From Winogradskya consettensis (GTDB lineage: Bacteria; Actinomycetota; Actinomycetes; Mycobacteriales; Micromonosporaceae): a stretch of 64,000 nt of DNA. Below, in pieces: positions 10,240-19,578 of the stretch. The position numbers and the translations under genes are program-made. Numbering within the stretch: the first letter of the stretch is position 1; each line of letters begins with the position of its first letter. Below the pieces are notes generated by a model. It was not told where the DNA came from and did no database searches. It saw nothing but the letters and a program-made list of their open reading frames with translations. The stretch is from positions 1 to 64,000 of the forward strand of contig NZ_BOQP01000050.1 in the NCBI RefSeq assembly GCF_018332715.1, given 5' to 3'.

Positions 10240-11862
10240 CTACAAAGGGATGTTGCCGTGCTTGCGCTGCGGCACCGGGCGATGCTTGTCGCGCAGCAGG
10301 GCCAGACTCCGGGCAACCACGGCGCGGGTCTGGGCGGGATCGATCACTTCATCCACAAGACCCCGCTCAGCGGCATAGTAGGAGTGCATGAGCTCGTCCT
10401 TGTAGCGCCCGACGAGCTGTTCGCGCAGGGCCTCCGGATCGTCCGCCGCCGCCATCTGCTTACGGTGGATGATGTTGACGGCACCGTCGGCGCCCATCAC
10501 CGCGATCTCGTTGGTCGGCCACGCGAGCGAGATGTCGGTGCCGATGGATCGCGAGTCCATGACGATGTACGCGCCGCCGTACGCCTTGCGCACGATCACC
10601 TGCACCCGCGGCACACTCGCCTCGCAGTACGCGTACATGAGCTTGGCGCCGTGCCGGATCGCACCGCCGTGTTCCTGCTCCGTGCCGGGCAGGAACCCCG
10701 GCACGTCGACCAGCGTGACCAGGGCGATGTTGAAGGCGTCGCAGAAGCGCACAAAACGCGCGGCCTTCTGCGACGCGACCGTGTCCAGCACCCCGGCGGA
10801 GGACGTCGGCTGGTTGCCGACCAGCCCGACGACGTCGCCGTCGATGCGGGCCAGAGCACAGACGACGTTGGGTGCCCATCCCTCGTGCACCTCGAGGTAG
10901 GCACCGTCGTCGACCACCTCCGCGATGACCTGCCGCATGTCGTACGGCTTGTTGGACGCGGACGGCACGATGCCGGCGAGCGCCGGGCGGCTGTCGGTGG
11001 CCGCGCCGCGCGGGGCGAGCCGCGGCGGCTGTTCGAGGTTGTTGCGCGGCAGCATGGAGACCAGGTACCGGACGTCCTCCAGGCAGCTCTGCTCGTCGTC
11101 GCTGACAAACGTCGCGACCCCGGACAGCTCGCCGTGGACACGCGCCCCGCCGAGCTGCTCGTGGCTGACCTGTTCCCCGCTGACTGCCGCCACCACGTCC
11201 GGGCCGGTCAGGTACATCTTGGCGATGTCGCGGACCATGAACGTGAAATCGGCCAGCGCCGGCGAGTACGCGGCGCCGCCGGCACAAGGCCCCAGCACGA
11301 CGCTGATCTGCGGTACGACTCCCGACGCCTGGACCTGACGGCGGAAGATCCCGCCGTACCCGTTCAGCGCCATCACGCCTTCCTGAATGCGGGCGCCACC
11401 GCTGTCGTTGAGCCCGATGATCGGCGAACCGGTCGACAGCGCGAGATCCATCACCTTGTGGATCTTCGCCGCGTGCGCCTCGCCGAGGGAACCACCGGCG
11501 ATGCTGAAGTCCTGGGCGTAGACGCACACCTGCCGGCCCTCGATGGAGCCGAACCCGGCGATGACACCGTCGGTGTGCGGGCCCTGGGCCGCCGGGTCAC
11601 CCGGGGCGCCGGGCCGCCTGCGGTACATGTCGAACTCGAGGAACGTTCCCTCGTCGAGCAGTGCTTCCAGCCGCTGACGGGCGGAGAGCTTGCCGAGCGA
11701 CCGCTGCCGTTCGACGGCCCCCGAGTTCATGATCCGGTCTCGCAGTTCGTCACGCCGTTCGCGCAGTGCGGTCATCGTGGGCGCCGCGAGGGGCGGCCGG
11801 GGGCGGCGGACTTCCGCAGGGCCGTCGAGGACGTCGACGAGCCGGTCGCTGTGTTCGCTCAT
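10240..11862 (-). CDS. accB: Acyl-CoA carboxylase beta (carboxyltransferase) subunit
   Basis: 540 residues, the normal length for actinobacterial AccB/PccB. Crotonase-fold carboxyltransferase signatures are present: an SGGARIQEG segment, GPCAGGAAYSPAL (oxyanion hole of the first half) and RKAYGGAYIVM with AWPTNEIAVMG in the second half. It moves the carboxyl group from biotin to an acyl-CoA. In Streptomyces AccB/PccB the residue in the GGAY-x-VM motif separates acetyl-CoA users (Ile) from propionyl-only users (Asp). Ile is seen here, which favours malonyl-CoA production and matches the malonyl-type AT domains of the PKS. The ATG overlaps the stop of the upstream flavin reductase gene (ATGA), so the two are translationally coupled. 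The alpha and epsilon subunits lie about 5 kb away on the same strand. Confidence 0.94.
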   Translation of the reverse strand: MSEHSDRLVDVLDGPAEVRRPRPPLAAPTMTALRERRDELRDRIMNSGAVERQRSLGKLSARQRLEALLDEGTFLEFDMYRRRPGAPGDPAAQGPHTDGVIAGFGSIEGRQVCVYAQDFSIAGGSLGEAHAAKIHKVMDLALSTGSPIIGLNDSGGARIQEGVMALNGYGGIFRRQVQASGVVPQISVVLGPCAGGAAYSPALADFTFMVRDIAKMYLTGPDVVAAVSGEQVSHEQLGGARVHGELSGVATFVSDDEQSCLEDVRYLVSMLPRNNLEQPPRLAPRGAATDSRPALAGIVPSASNKPYDMRQVIAEVVDDGAYLEVHEGWAPNVVCALARIDGDVVGLVGNQPTSSAGVLDTVASQKAARFVRFCDAFNIALVTLVDVPGFLPGTEQEHGGAIRHGAKLMYAYCEASVPRVQVIVRKAYGGAYIVMDSRSIGTDISLAWPTNEIAVMGADGAVNIIHRKQMAAADDPEALREQLVGRYKDELMHSYYAAERGLVDEVIDPAQTRAVVARSLALLRDKHRPVPQRKHGNIPL

Positions 11863-12431
11863 GCGATGCCTTCCTTCAGCGTCTTGATGGAGAGGGACGA
11901 CTGGAACGCGCCGTCGAAGAACAGCAGCGCCGCATCGCCGCTGCCCCGCGTCGACGACAGCACCTCGCCGACGAAGATGGAGTGGTCGCCGCTGACGTGA
12001 GCGTCGACCACCTCGCATTCGAGCCAGGCAAGGGCGCCGTTGAGCAGCGGAGCGCGGGTGAGCGGGCCCGTCCGGCAGTCGATGGCGTCGAACTGTGCGG
12101 GGCCCAGCACCCGGTTCTTGTCGGCGAAGTAGCGGGCGGTGTCCTCCTGTGCGCCGCCCATGATGGAGACGCCGAAACCGCGTTCCGCCGTGAGGGCCCG
12201 ATGCATCACCGCTGTGTGTGCGACGCAGCAGAGGATTTGCGGCGGGTCGAGCGACACCGCGCTGAACGCGTTGGCCGTCATGCCGTGCACGTTCGCCCCG
12301 CCCACGGTGAGCAGGACGACGCCGGTGGCGAACTGCCCCATCACCTCACGCAGCGACGCCGGTACACCGGTCGCCGGGTCCGGGACTGCTCGGGGGGCCA
12401 GGAGGTCGGCCGGTTGCCCGGTGCTGGACAC
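11859..12431 (-). CDS. NAD(P)H:flavin oxidoreductase (split-barrel flavin reductase)
   Basis: About 190 residues from the GTG at 12431, chosen because GAAGGGA lies 6 bases upstream; an in-frame ATG at 12497 is an alternative. FATGVVLLTV, GMTANAFSAVSLDPP and a GDHSIFVGEV segment identify the FMN-binding split-barrel reductase family that supplies reduced FMN/FAD to two-component monooxygenases. The likely partner in this cluster is the acyl-CoA-dehydrogenase-fold protein at 22015-23193. The stop codon overlaps the carboxylase start by 4 bases. Divergent from the aminotransferase gene. Confidence 0.88.
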   Translation of the reverse strand: MSSTGQPADLLAPRAVPDPATGVPASLREVMGQFATGVVLLTVGGANVHGMTANAFSAVSLDPPQILCCVAHTAVMHRALTAERGFGVSIMGGAQEDTARYFADKNRVLGPAQFDAIDCRTGPLTRAPLLNGALAWLECEVVDAHVSGDHSIFVGEVLSSTRGSGDAALLFFDGAFQSSLSIKTLKEGIA

Positions 12432-12603
12432 ATCGCATCCCTTCGTCGAACTGCCTGTCGTATCGATCTTCGTCACAGCATGGGTGCGCTCATTCATTCC
12501 TACGTAATCGCCGGGGAATGCACCGCGGTGGCCGCGCGGTGACCCGGTCATGACCGCGCGCGTTCAGAATTCGGATTCTCCGACGAGCAGGAAAGAGATG
12601 ACG

Positions 12604-14181
12604 ATGACCACCGTTTCGGCATCACCGGAATTGGCGGAACCCGCCCTGCTGGGGTGGCTCTCGACGATGGGCCTGGACGTCGACTACGTCCGGGCGAAGG
12701 GCATCACGTTGTACCGGGTGGACGGTGACGGCACCGAGCGCGCCGTCACCGACCTCGTCGGCGGATACGGATCCCTCATCCTCGGCCACAACCATCCGGA
12801 GCTGGTCGCGGAGGCCCACCGCCTGCTGGACGCGGACACACCCGTCCATGCCCAGTTCTCCCGGCATCCCTACGCGAATGCGGTGGCGAACCGGCTCAAC
12901 GCGATCCTGCGGCGCGAGCTCGGCACCGCGGAGGCGTTCCTGGCGATCTTCGCCAACACCGGCGCGGAAGCGATCGAGGCGGGGGTCAAGCACGCCGAGC
13001 TCGACCGGGTTCTGCGGATGAGGGCGGAGCTGGAAGCCGTGGACGCCGGTATCGCCGCCGCGCGTACCGCGATCGACGTGGGTGCCCGGGTGAACCCGGC
13101 GGTCCTGCTGCGGCTGGACATCGACGCCGCAGCCGGCCCGGTGGCCGGGTTCGAGGCGGTGGCAGAGCGGGTGCGGGCGTACAACAGTGAGGTCGTGGCC
13201 CGTCCCCCGCTGTTGTTCGCGCTGGAGGGTTCCTTCCACGGCAAGCTCATGGGCAGCGTCCAGCTGACCTTCAACGAGGGCTACCGCACGCCGTTCTCCG
13301 CGCTCGGGGTGCAGAGCCGTTTCCTGCCGTTGAACGACCGCGAGGCGTTGACGGCCGCGACGCTCGACGCTCAGGTCGCACTTCTGGACGTGGTGGTGCG
13401 CGGCGGCCTGGTGGAACTCGCGGAGCGGGCCGCGCCGGTCGTCACCGCCGTGCTGGTCGAGCCCGTGCAGGGCGAGGGCGGGATCAGGCCGGTCAGTTCC
13501 GGGTACGCCGCCGGGCTGCGGGAGGCCTGCACGACTCTCGGGGCGCCCTTGATCGTTGACGAGATCCAGAGCGGCATGGGCCGGACGGGCGCGTTCCTGG
13601 CCAGTTCATTGTCGGGTCTGCGCGGGGACTATTACACCCTGGCCAAGAGTCTCGGCGGCGGTCTGGCGAAAACCTCGGTCCTGCTGGTACGCGAGAGCCG
13701 CTACCGCCCCGATTTCGAGTTCCTGCACAGCTCGACATTCGCCAAGGACGGCTACTCGTGTGGTATCGCGCTGAAAGTGCTGGACCTGCTGGAGGCCGAC
13801 GACGGCCGGGTGTACCGGGTCGCGGCCGAACGGGGCCGCCGTGTCAAGGAGATGCTGTCCGCGGTCCGGGCGGAGTTCCCCGACGTGATCGAGGAGGTGC
13901 GCGGTACGGGTCTGATGCTGGGCATGCAGTTCACCGCCCAGGAACGTTCCTCCTCGGCGGTGCTGCGCGAGAACGCACCGCTCCTGGGCTACCTGCTCGC
14001 AGGTTACCTGTTGCGTGAGCACGACCTGCGGGTGTTCCCGACCGCCAGCAACGTCACCACGCTGCGTTTCGAGCCGTCGGTGCAGATCACCGACGCCGAG
14101 ATCACGCGTTTGCAGGCCGGGTTGCGTGCAGTCTGCGCCCTGTTGCGAGCCGGTGACGGCGACCGGCTCGCGCAGCTGTGA
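12604..14181 (+). CDS. Class III PLP-dependent aminotransferase
   Basis: About 525 residues, longer than typical class III enzymes (~430-460). The ATG at 12604 follows AGGAAAG at a suitable distance; the ATG at 12598 is too close to it. Seen: the PLP-phosphate region FANTGAEAIEAGVKHAE, the PLP-ring Asp in LIVDEIQSGMGRTG, and the Schiff-base Lys in YTLAKSLGGGLAKT. About 45 extra residues around 13000-13200 (LRMRAELEAVDAGIAAART) form a helical insertion between the PLP-binding strands. It probably installs an amino group on a pathway intermediate; the substrate is unknown. It stands between the divergent flavin reductase and the convergent SARP gene. Confidence 0.9.
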   Translation: MTTVSASPELAEPALLGWLSTMGLDVDYVRAKGITLYRVDGDGTERAVTDLVGGYGSLILGHNHPELVAEAHRLLDADTPVHAQFSRHPYANAVANRLNAILRRELGTAEAFLAIFANTGAEAIEAGVKHAELDRVLRMRAELEAVDAGIAAARTAIDVGARVNPAVLLRLDIDAAAGPVAGFEAVAERVRAYNSEVVARPPLLFALEGSFHGKLMGSVQLTFNEGYRTPFSALGVQSRFLPLNDREALTAATLDAQVALLDVVVRGGLVELAERAAPVVTAVLVEPVQGEGGIRPVSSGYAAGLREACTTLGAPLIVDEIQSGMGRTGAFLASSLSGLRGDYYTLAKSLGGGLAKTSVLLVRESRYRPDFEFLHSSTFAKDGYSCGIALKVLDLLEADDGRVYRVAAERGRRVKEMLSAVRAEFPDVIEEVRGTGLMLGMQFTAQERSSSAVLRENAPLLGYLLAGYLLREHDLRVFPTASNVTTLRFEPSVQITDAEITRLQAGLRAVCALLRAGDGDRLAQL

Positions 14182-14253
14182 GCCCGTCGCCGGCTTGGCG
14201 GTGACCACTCGTGAGGTAGCCGATCCACCGGGTCCGGCTACCTCACGGGACGG

Positions 14254-16512
14254 TCAGGCGGCGGACGCGCCGCTTCGGCACTGCGGGATCGCGGACGGTG
14301 CGGTGAGCGCGCGACGCATCGAGCGGCGGCGGGCGGCGGGCCCGTCACCGAGGCTGTCGAGCAGTGTCCGGAACCCTGACGTCGACGGGCTCTGTGCGTC
14401 GATGTCGGCGCTGAGCTCGAGGAAGTCGAGCAGCCGGTCAATGGCCGCGTCGGACAGCGGGTCGAGGGTGATCGAGGCGGAGTGCCGTTGTCCCCCGCCC
14501 CAGGACGGCCGTCGTTCCAGCAGGGCCGGGCGGGCAGTGGCGACCACCAGCAGCGGTACCGGTCCGGCGGTCTCCGCGAGATCCTCGACGAACTCGAGCA
14601 ACCGGTCGTCGGCCCGGTGCAGGTCGTCGATCACCATGATGAGGGCCTGCCGGGCGGCGCCTCGCTCCAGCACCGTACGCAGGGCATCCAAGACCGCACC
14701 GACGTCCGTGCCGTCCTGCGGGGCGGGGCCACGGTCGACGAGCGGGGCCAGGTGCCGGGTCAGGGCGGCGGCCTGCTCGTCGTCGATCCGCAGGTCCGTG
14801 AGCATCGCGGTGAACTTGCCGCGGGCTGTCGCGGGCGCGTCCTCCGTGGTGATCCCCGCACAGCCCGCGGTGATCTCACCGGCCACGGCCAGGGACCGGT
14901 CGGCGCCAAACGCGGGGATGCCGCCGAACGTGAACGACACGTTGTCCGCTCCGGCGCACCGGCGCCCGATCTCCAGGGCGAAGCGCGTCTTGCCGATGCC
15001 CGCCTCCCCGAAAACCGTGACCAGGTGTGGGGTGGAGCGGTGCCGTGCCCGGTCCAGCAGCCCCCGGACCAGGTCGAGTTCACGGTCGCGATCGACGACC
15101 GGGACCGTGGTGTACTGCTCGGCGGAGTCCTCCCGCAGGCGCTCGGCGAGCCAGCCCCGGGTGTACTCGCCGGAGCGGTGGTAGATCACATTTGCCGAGG
15201 TCAGGCGGTAGGTGTCGGTGCAGACGTGGACGCTCCCGGCGGGCAGGCTGTCGAGGACGGAGCAGCACGCCTCCAGCAGGGGCCCGCTGACCCAGGTCGG
15301 GCCCGGACCGCCCTCGGCGGGACGGCGCAGCACCGCTTCACCGGTACCGACGACCACGCTGTGCGTGATGCCGGTGGAGTGCCCCGTCAGGCCGGGGCCC
15401 CCGAGTCGCTGCCGCACGGCCAACGCCGCCGATACGGCCCGGTAGGCAGTGTCGCCGTGATCGCCGGCTATCTCGAACAGCGCGAGCGACACCGCGCCGA
15501 GCGCGGCCGCCATGATCCCGCCGGCCGCTTCCACCTCCTCGGAGATCACGCCGGCCGCCTGGTCCAGCACCAGGTCGCCGGCTGCTGCCTCGATGCGTGA
15601 CGCCGGGTCGAGCCGGGTCCGGATCATCATCACGACGACGCGTTCGCGGCGGGTCGGTGCGGGCCCCGGGCCTGCCGCGCCGGGCAGGCGTTCCGGCCGG
15701 GGCTGTGGGCGTAGGGGGATGGCGACGACCGGTGCGGGCTCGGCGGTCACGGTCAGTGCGGTCTCGTGGGTCAGGATCGCCTGGTGCAACGTACGCAGAC
15801 CGTGCCCGGGCTCGAGCCCCAGGTCCTCGACGAGCGCCGACCTGACCCGGGAGTAGACCCCGAGCGCGTCCGCCTGGCGCCCGCAGCGGTACAACGCGAG
15901 CATGAGCTGCCCGCAGAGCCGTTCCCGGACAGGCTCGGCCTCCACGGCCGCTTCCAGTGCACCGAGGATCGCATGGTGGCGCCCGCAGGCCAGTTCGGCC
16001 TCGTAGTACTCCTCGGTGGCCACGAGCCGGGCGTTCTGCGCCGACACGGCCTCGGGCCACACGATGCCCGCCTCGACCAGGTCGGTCAGGACCGGGCCGC
16101 GCCACAGGTCGAGCGCGTCGCGCAAGGTGGTCGTGGCCTTCTCCGGGGAACCGGCCGCCAGTTCCGCACGGCCCCGCTGAAGACGGCTGTGAAACTGATG
16201 AATATCAATGTCTTCAGGGGCGGCCCGCAGCATGTATCCCGGAGACCGGGTGAGCAGTGCCACCGGACGGCCGGCGTCGGCGAATGGTGCCAGCAGTCCC
16301 CGCAGTCCCCACACCGCGTTCTGCAGGATCTTGCGAGCTGACGCAGGCGGGTCCTCGACCGGCCAGAGCGCCCGGACCAGCTGGCTGGTGGCGACCACCC
16401 TGTTCGGTTGCAGCAACAGGAACGCCAGAGTCGCTCTTTGCTTGATTCCTGCCAGGCGAACGACCTGACCCTCGTACTCGACTTCCATCGGCCCCAGTAC
16501 ACGAAAACGCAT
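14254..16512 (-). CDS. SARP-family pathway regulator with cyclase-like and ATPase domains (PimR type)
   Basis: 752 residues from ATG 16512, preceded by GGGAAGAG. An OmpR-like winged helix (1-95, MRFRVLGPMEVEYEGQ) and a bacterial transcriptional activation domain (about 100-245, ending LGLEPGHGLRTLHQAILTHE) form the SARP part. A degenerate nucleotide-cyclase-like segment follows (about 270-420), then an AAA ATPase with Walker A GEAGIGKTR and Walker B ALIMVIDDLHRAD. This order is known from PimR-type activators of macrolide clusters. It ends soon after the ATPase and has no LuxR helix-turn-helix, so DNA binding must be by the N-terminal SARP domain. Likely the cluster activator. Convergent with the aminotransferase gene. 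Confidence 0.9.
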   Translation of the reverse strand: MRFRVLGPMEVEYEGQVVRLAGIKQRATLAFLLLQPNRVVATSQLVRALWPVEDPPASARKILQNAVWGLRGLLAPFADAGRPVALLTRSPGYMLRAAPEDIDIHQFHSRLQRGRAELAAGSPEKATTTLRDALDLWRGPVLTDLVEAGIVWPEAVSAQNARLVATEEYYEAELACGRHHAILGALEAAVEAEPVRERLCGQLMLALYRCGRQADALGVYSRVRSALVEDLGLEPGHGLRTLHQAILTHETALTVTAEPAPVVAIPLRPQPRPERLPGAAGPGPAPTRRERVVVMMIRTRLDPASRIEAAAGDLVLDQAAGVISEEVEAAGGIMAAALGAVSLALFEIAGDHGDTAYRAVSAALAVRQRLGGPGLTGHSTGITHSVVVGTGEAVLRRPAEGGPGPTWVSGPLLEACCSVLDSLPAGSVHVCTDTYRLTSANVIYHRSGEYTRGWLAERLREDSAEQYTTVPVVDRDRELDLVRGLLDRARHRSTPHLVTVFGEAGIGKTRFALEIGRRCAGADNVSFTFGGIPAFGADRSLAVAGEITAGCAGITTEDAPATARGKFTAMLTDLRIDDEQAAALTRHLAPLVDRGPAPQDGTDVGAVLDALRTVLERGAARQALIMVIDDLHRADDRLLEFVEDLAETAGPVPLLVVATARPALLERRPSWGGGQRHSASITLDPLSDAAIDRLLDFLELSADIDAQSPSTSGFRTLLDSLGDGPAARRRSMRRALTAPSAIPQCRSGASAA

Positions 16513-16926
16513 TCTCTTCCCGTCTCGTATCCGATTCACGGGCATGCCCGCCCGCTTGTCGCTCGATGCAAATCCGCCGGATCGTCCGAGAGAGGCCGGA
16601 GACGAGCGCGTGGCGCGTGGGCCCTGATTCCCCGCGCGTAGCCATTCCCGGACAATGGGACAAGACTGCTCTCGCCTCTCAGCCTCTGCTACGAACCGCT
16701 CATAATCAACCACTTACGGTCAGGTAAGTGGTGGGTCGACATCTGCGGACCTTGTCACGGATTGCACACATCGAGGCAACAAAAAGCTCACGGTCAGCGA
16801 ATCATGACGATCATCGAATCACTCCCGGTCATTTACGGTCGGACAAATGTGACGCGGAGCACAAGGCGTAAATATCAGATCGAGCCCACCGGAAAGGTGG
16901 AGAATGCAGCCATTTACATGATCATG
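16513..16926. promoter_or_regulatory. 414-bp regulatory gap upstream of the SARP gene
   Basis: No gene is supported here. The stretch 16740-16930 is visibly richer in A/T than its surroundings, unusual in this window and typical of promoter DNA. It carries a perfect 8-6-8 inverted repeat at 16710-16731 and several ACGGTC/CCGGTC-type hexamers at about 16715, 16790, 16825 and 16835. It should contain the promoter of the SARP gene and the 3' untranslated region of the carboxylase alpha gene. Confidence 0.6.
16710..16731. promoter_or_regulatory. Candidate operator, perfect 8-6-8 inverted repeat
   Basis: CCACTTAC, six bases (GGTCAG), then GTAAGTGG. The arms are exactly complementary. It lies about 200 bp upstream of the SARP start codon and inside no gene, so it may be a regulator binding site; the binding protein is not known. 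Confidence 0.6.
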
Positions 16927-18720
16927 TTATTTCGATATTTCATCGATGTTGCACAATGTTTCGCCGTTGTTGACCGCCACACCCACGCGGACCCGGACGT
17001 CGCGCACCACACCGGCGCGGTGGGCAGTGACGGGTTGCTCCATCTTCATCGCCTCCAGCACGATCACCGGATCCCCCGCCCGCACCGTCGTGCCCTCCCC
17101 CGCGAGAACGGTGACGACCGTGCCGGTCATCGGTGCCGTCAACGCCGCGTCCGTCACGTCGGGCCCGCCACGCACGGCCCGCGACACCGGCCGGCGGCGG
17201 GCGACGACCGTTGGAGCGGCGACCGCGGACGACACCTGGCCTGCGAAGGCCGGACTCAGGGATACCGTGAGACGCCTGCCGTCCACCTCGACCGCGATGT
17301 CCTGCCACGGCTCCTCCGAAGCGTCGGCCACGCCGGAACCGGTCGCGGCGAACGGCACGAGGACCTGATCGAACTCCGTCTCGATCCAGCGGGTGTGCAC
17401 GGTAAACGGTTCCGTGGACCCGTTCAGCTCCGGGGCGAACGCGGGATCGGTGACCACGGCGCGGTGAAACGGCAGCACCGTCGCCAGGCCGCTGACCTCG
17501 AACTCGGCGAGCGCGCGTGCCGCACGGCGCAACGCCTCGGTGCGGGTACGCCCGGTCACGATCAACTTGGCGAGCAGCGAGTCCCACGCCGGGCCGACCA
17601 CGGTGCCGGCCCGAACCCCGGCATCCACCCGCACACCGGGTCCGGCGGGCGGGACGAACCCGGTGACGGTGCCCGGCCCCGGCAGGAACCCGCGCGCCGG
17701 ATCCTCCCCGTTGATCCGGAACTCGATCGAGTGGCCCGAGGGCACCGGGTCGTCGTAGCCGAGCGGCTCCCCGTCGGCGATCCGGAACATCTCCCGGACG
17801 AGGTCGATCCCGGTCACCTCCTCGGTCACCGGATGCTCGACCTGCAAGCGCGTGTTCACCTCGAGAAACGAGATCGTGCCGTCCGTACCGATCAGGAACT
17901 CGCAGGTCCCCGCACTGACATAGCCGGCCTCACGCAGGATCGCCTTCGACGCGCGGCGCAGCTCCTCGACCTGCGCCGCGCTCAGGAAGGGCGCGGGCGC
18001 CTCCTCCACCAGCTTCTGATGCCGGCGTTGCAACGAACAGTCCCGGGTGGACACCACGACCACGTTGCCGTACCGGTCAGCGAGGCACTGGGTCTCGACG
18101 TGCCGGGGGCGGTCGAGATAGCGCTCGACGAAACACTCCCCCCGCCCGAAGGCCGCGACGGACTCCCGGGTCGCCGAGTCGTACAGCTCGGGGATCTCCT
18201 GCAGGGTCCGGGCCACCTTCATCCCCCTGCCCCCGCCGCCGAATGCCGCCTTGATCGCGATCGGCAGCCCGTGCTCGACCGCGAACGCCGTGACCTCGGC
18301 GGCGGACGCCACGGTGCCCGCGGTACCCGGGACGAGCGGGGCACCGGCACGCCGGGCGATCGCCCGTGCCGCAACCTTGTCGCCCAGCGCCCGGATCGCC
18401 GCCGGCGGCGGCCCGATCCAGGTCAGGCCCGCGTCGATCACCCGCTGGGCGAAGCCGGCGTTCTCGGACAGGAAGCCGTAGCCGGGATGGACGGCGTCGG
18501 CTCCGGAGCCGGCTGCCGCCCGCAGCACCGCGTCGGCATCCAGATAGCTGGTCGCCGGTGTCGTGCCGCCCAGGGCGTAGGCCTCGTCGGCCAGTGTCAC
18601 ATGTGGTGCGTCGCGGTCCGGTTGGGCATACACGGCCACGGAGGTGAGACCCGCGTCGCGGCAGGCACGGATGACCCGGACCGCGATCTCACCACGATTG
18701 GCGACCAGTACTTTTCGCAT
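16927..18720 (-). CDS. accA: Acyl-CoA carboxylase alpha subunit (biotin carboxylase + BCCP)
   Basis: 597 residues, the standard length for the actinobacterial fused alpha chain. The N-terminal biotin carboxylase starts MRKVLVANRGEIAVRV and has the ATP-grasp glycine loop AFGGGGRGMK, a catalytic segment LEVNTRLQVEHPVTE, and a C-terminal biotinyl domain with the modified Lys in EAMKMEQ. It carboxylates its own biotin with ATP and bicarbonate for transfer by the beta subunit at 10240-11862. The epsilon gene ends 48 bp upstream, so the two are likely one transcript. Placed in the cluster it probably secures malonyl-CoA for the PKS. Confidence 0.95.
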   Translation of the reverse strand: MRKVLVANRGEIAVRVIRACRDAGLTSVAVYAQPDRDAPHVTLADEAYALGGTTPATSYLDADAVLRAAAGSGADAVHPGYGFLSENAGFAQRVIDAGLTWIGPPPAAIRALGDKVAARAIARRAGAPLVPGTAGTVASAAEVTAFAVEHGLPIAIKAAFGGGGRGMKVARTLQEIPELYDSATRESVAAFGRGECFVERYLDRPRHVETQCLADRYGNVVVVSTRDCSLQRRHQKLVEEAPAPFLSAAQVEELRRASKAILREAGYVSAGTCEFLIGTDGTISFLEVNTRLQVEHPVTEEVTGIDLVREMFRIADGEPLGYDDPVPSGHSIEFRINGEDPARGFLPGPGTVTGFVPPAGPGVRVDAGVRAGTVVGPAWDSLLAKLIVTGRTRTEALRRAARALAEFEVSGLATVLPFHRAVVTDPAFAPELNGSTEPFTVHTRWIETEFDQVLVPFAATGSGVADASEEPWQDIAVEVDGRRLTVSLSPAFAGQVSSAVAAPTVVARRRPVSRAVRGGPDVTDAALTAPMTGTVVTVLAGEGTTVRAGDPVIVLEAMKMEQPVTAHRAGVVRDVRVRVGVAVNNGETLCNIDEISK

Positions 18721-18768
18721 CTCTGCACCCCTCGCTCAGCTGATCGCCGGCCACCGGAGGGGGCCGGC

Positions 18769-18999
18769 CTACGACAATGCGGGCGCCCGGCAACGGCCGT
18801 CCCGCGTACAGGCTCCGGTCGCGCGCCCCGGGCAAGCCCAACCGCAGCCACGACGGCGTGGCGCGCTGAACCCAGGAGAATTCACCGCGGCGGCACGGCG
18901 CGCGGCCACCAGGACCACCGTCAGCGCGGCGATCTCCGCGGCCGTGGCCCGGCGGTCGATCCGCAGGCCGGCAACCGTTTCGACACTCGATACGGACAA
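18769..18999 (-). CDS. accE: Acyl-CoA carboxylase epsilon subunit
   Basis: 76 residues from a TTG start at 18999, chosen because GAAGGAG sits about 6 bases upstream and no ATG or GTG fits. LRIDRRATAAEIAALTVVLVAARR matches the short helical core (L-R-I ... TAEELAALTAVLAA) conserved in epsilon subunits of actinobacterial acyl-CoA carboxylases, and a Trp follows near residue 51. Epsilon bridges alpha and beta and raises activity. Its position directly before the alpha gene supports the call. The C-terminal tail is unusually Cys/Arg-rich and not typical. Confidence 0.7.
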   Translation of the reverse strand: MSVSSVETVAGLRIDRRATAAEIAALTVVLVAARRAAAVNSPGFSAPRRRGCGWACPGRATGACTRDGRCRAPALS

Positions 19000-19134
19000 G
19001 GAGGACTCCTTCGGCGTACGGATCCACGACCGCAGATAGTGCAGCACCCCACCGGTAACACGGCGGTATCCGTCGTGGCGGTCCGCCCGGTGAGCATCCG
19101 ATGGATCGGCGATGAGCGGCACACCGCCGGCCGG

Positions 19135-19449
19135 TCAGCGGCGCAGCCGGGCGTTTCCCCAGGCACCGAGCGGCACGAGCGCCCGATTGAGGTCATGACC
19201 CAGCGGAGTCAGCGAGTACTCGACGCGCGGCCGCGCCTCGTCGTAGACCTCGCGGCTCACCACGCCGTTCGCTTCGAGATCACGCAGCTGTTCGACGAGC
19301 ACCTTCTCGCTGACCCCGCCGACCGCCCGCTTCAGCTCACCGAAACGCAGGCTGTGGTCCTGCAGTGCCCAGACGATCAGCACCCGCCACTTACCGCCGA
19401 TGATGTCCACGGCGGCGTCGAGGCCGCACACGTACTGCCGGACCGGCAT
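19135..19449 (-). CDS. HxlR-family winged-helix transcriptional regulator
   Basis: 104 residues, start set by AAGGAGG upstream of the ATG. The HxlR pattern is complete: a single N-terminal Cys (QYVCGLDAAVDIIGGKWRVLIVWAL), the recognition region FGELKRAVGGVSEKVLVEQLRDLEANGVV, and the wing EVYDEARPRVEYSLTPLGHDL. Such small dimers often control a neighbouring oxidoreductase and can sense oxidants or electrophiles through the Cys. The SDR just upstream on the same strand is the natural target. It has its own gap of 129 bp. Confidence 0.92.
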   Translation of the reverse strand: MPVRQYVCGLDAAVDIIGGKWRVLIVWALQDHSLRFGELKRAVGGVSEKVLVEQLRDLEANGVVSREVYDEARPRVEYSLTPLGHDLNRALVPLGAWGNARLRR

Positions 19450-19578
19450 AGCCGTACCCTCCTTGATCGGTGGAGTTCGCGCCGTGCGGCGTGGGCCGAC
19501 CGGCGGCGCATACGGAGAACCCGGCCCACCGGCATGCGGCAGACCGGGTCGATCGCTCTGAGACCCCGGGACCGGGTC

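Noticed and set aside
10081..12000. A 639-codon plus-strand frame over the carboxylase beta gene
   Set aside because: Antisense to a fully conserved carboxyltransferase.
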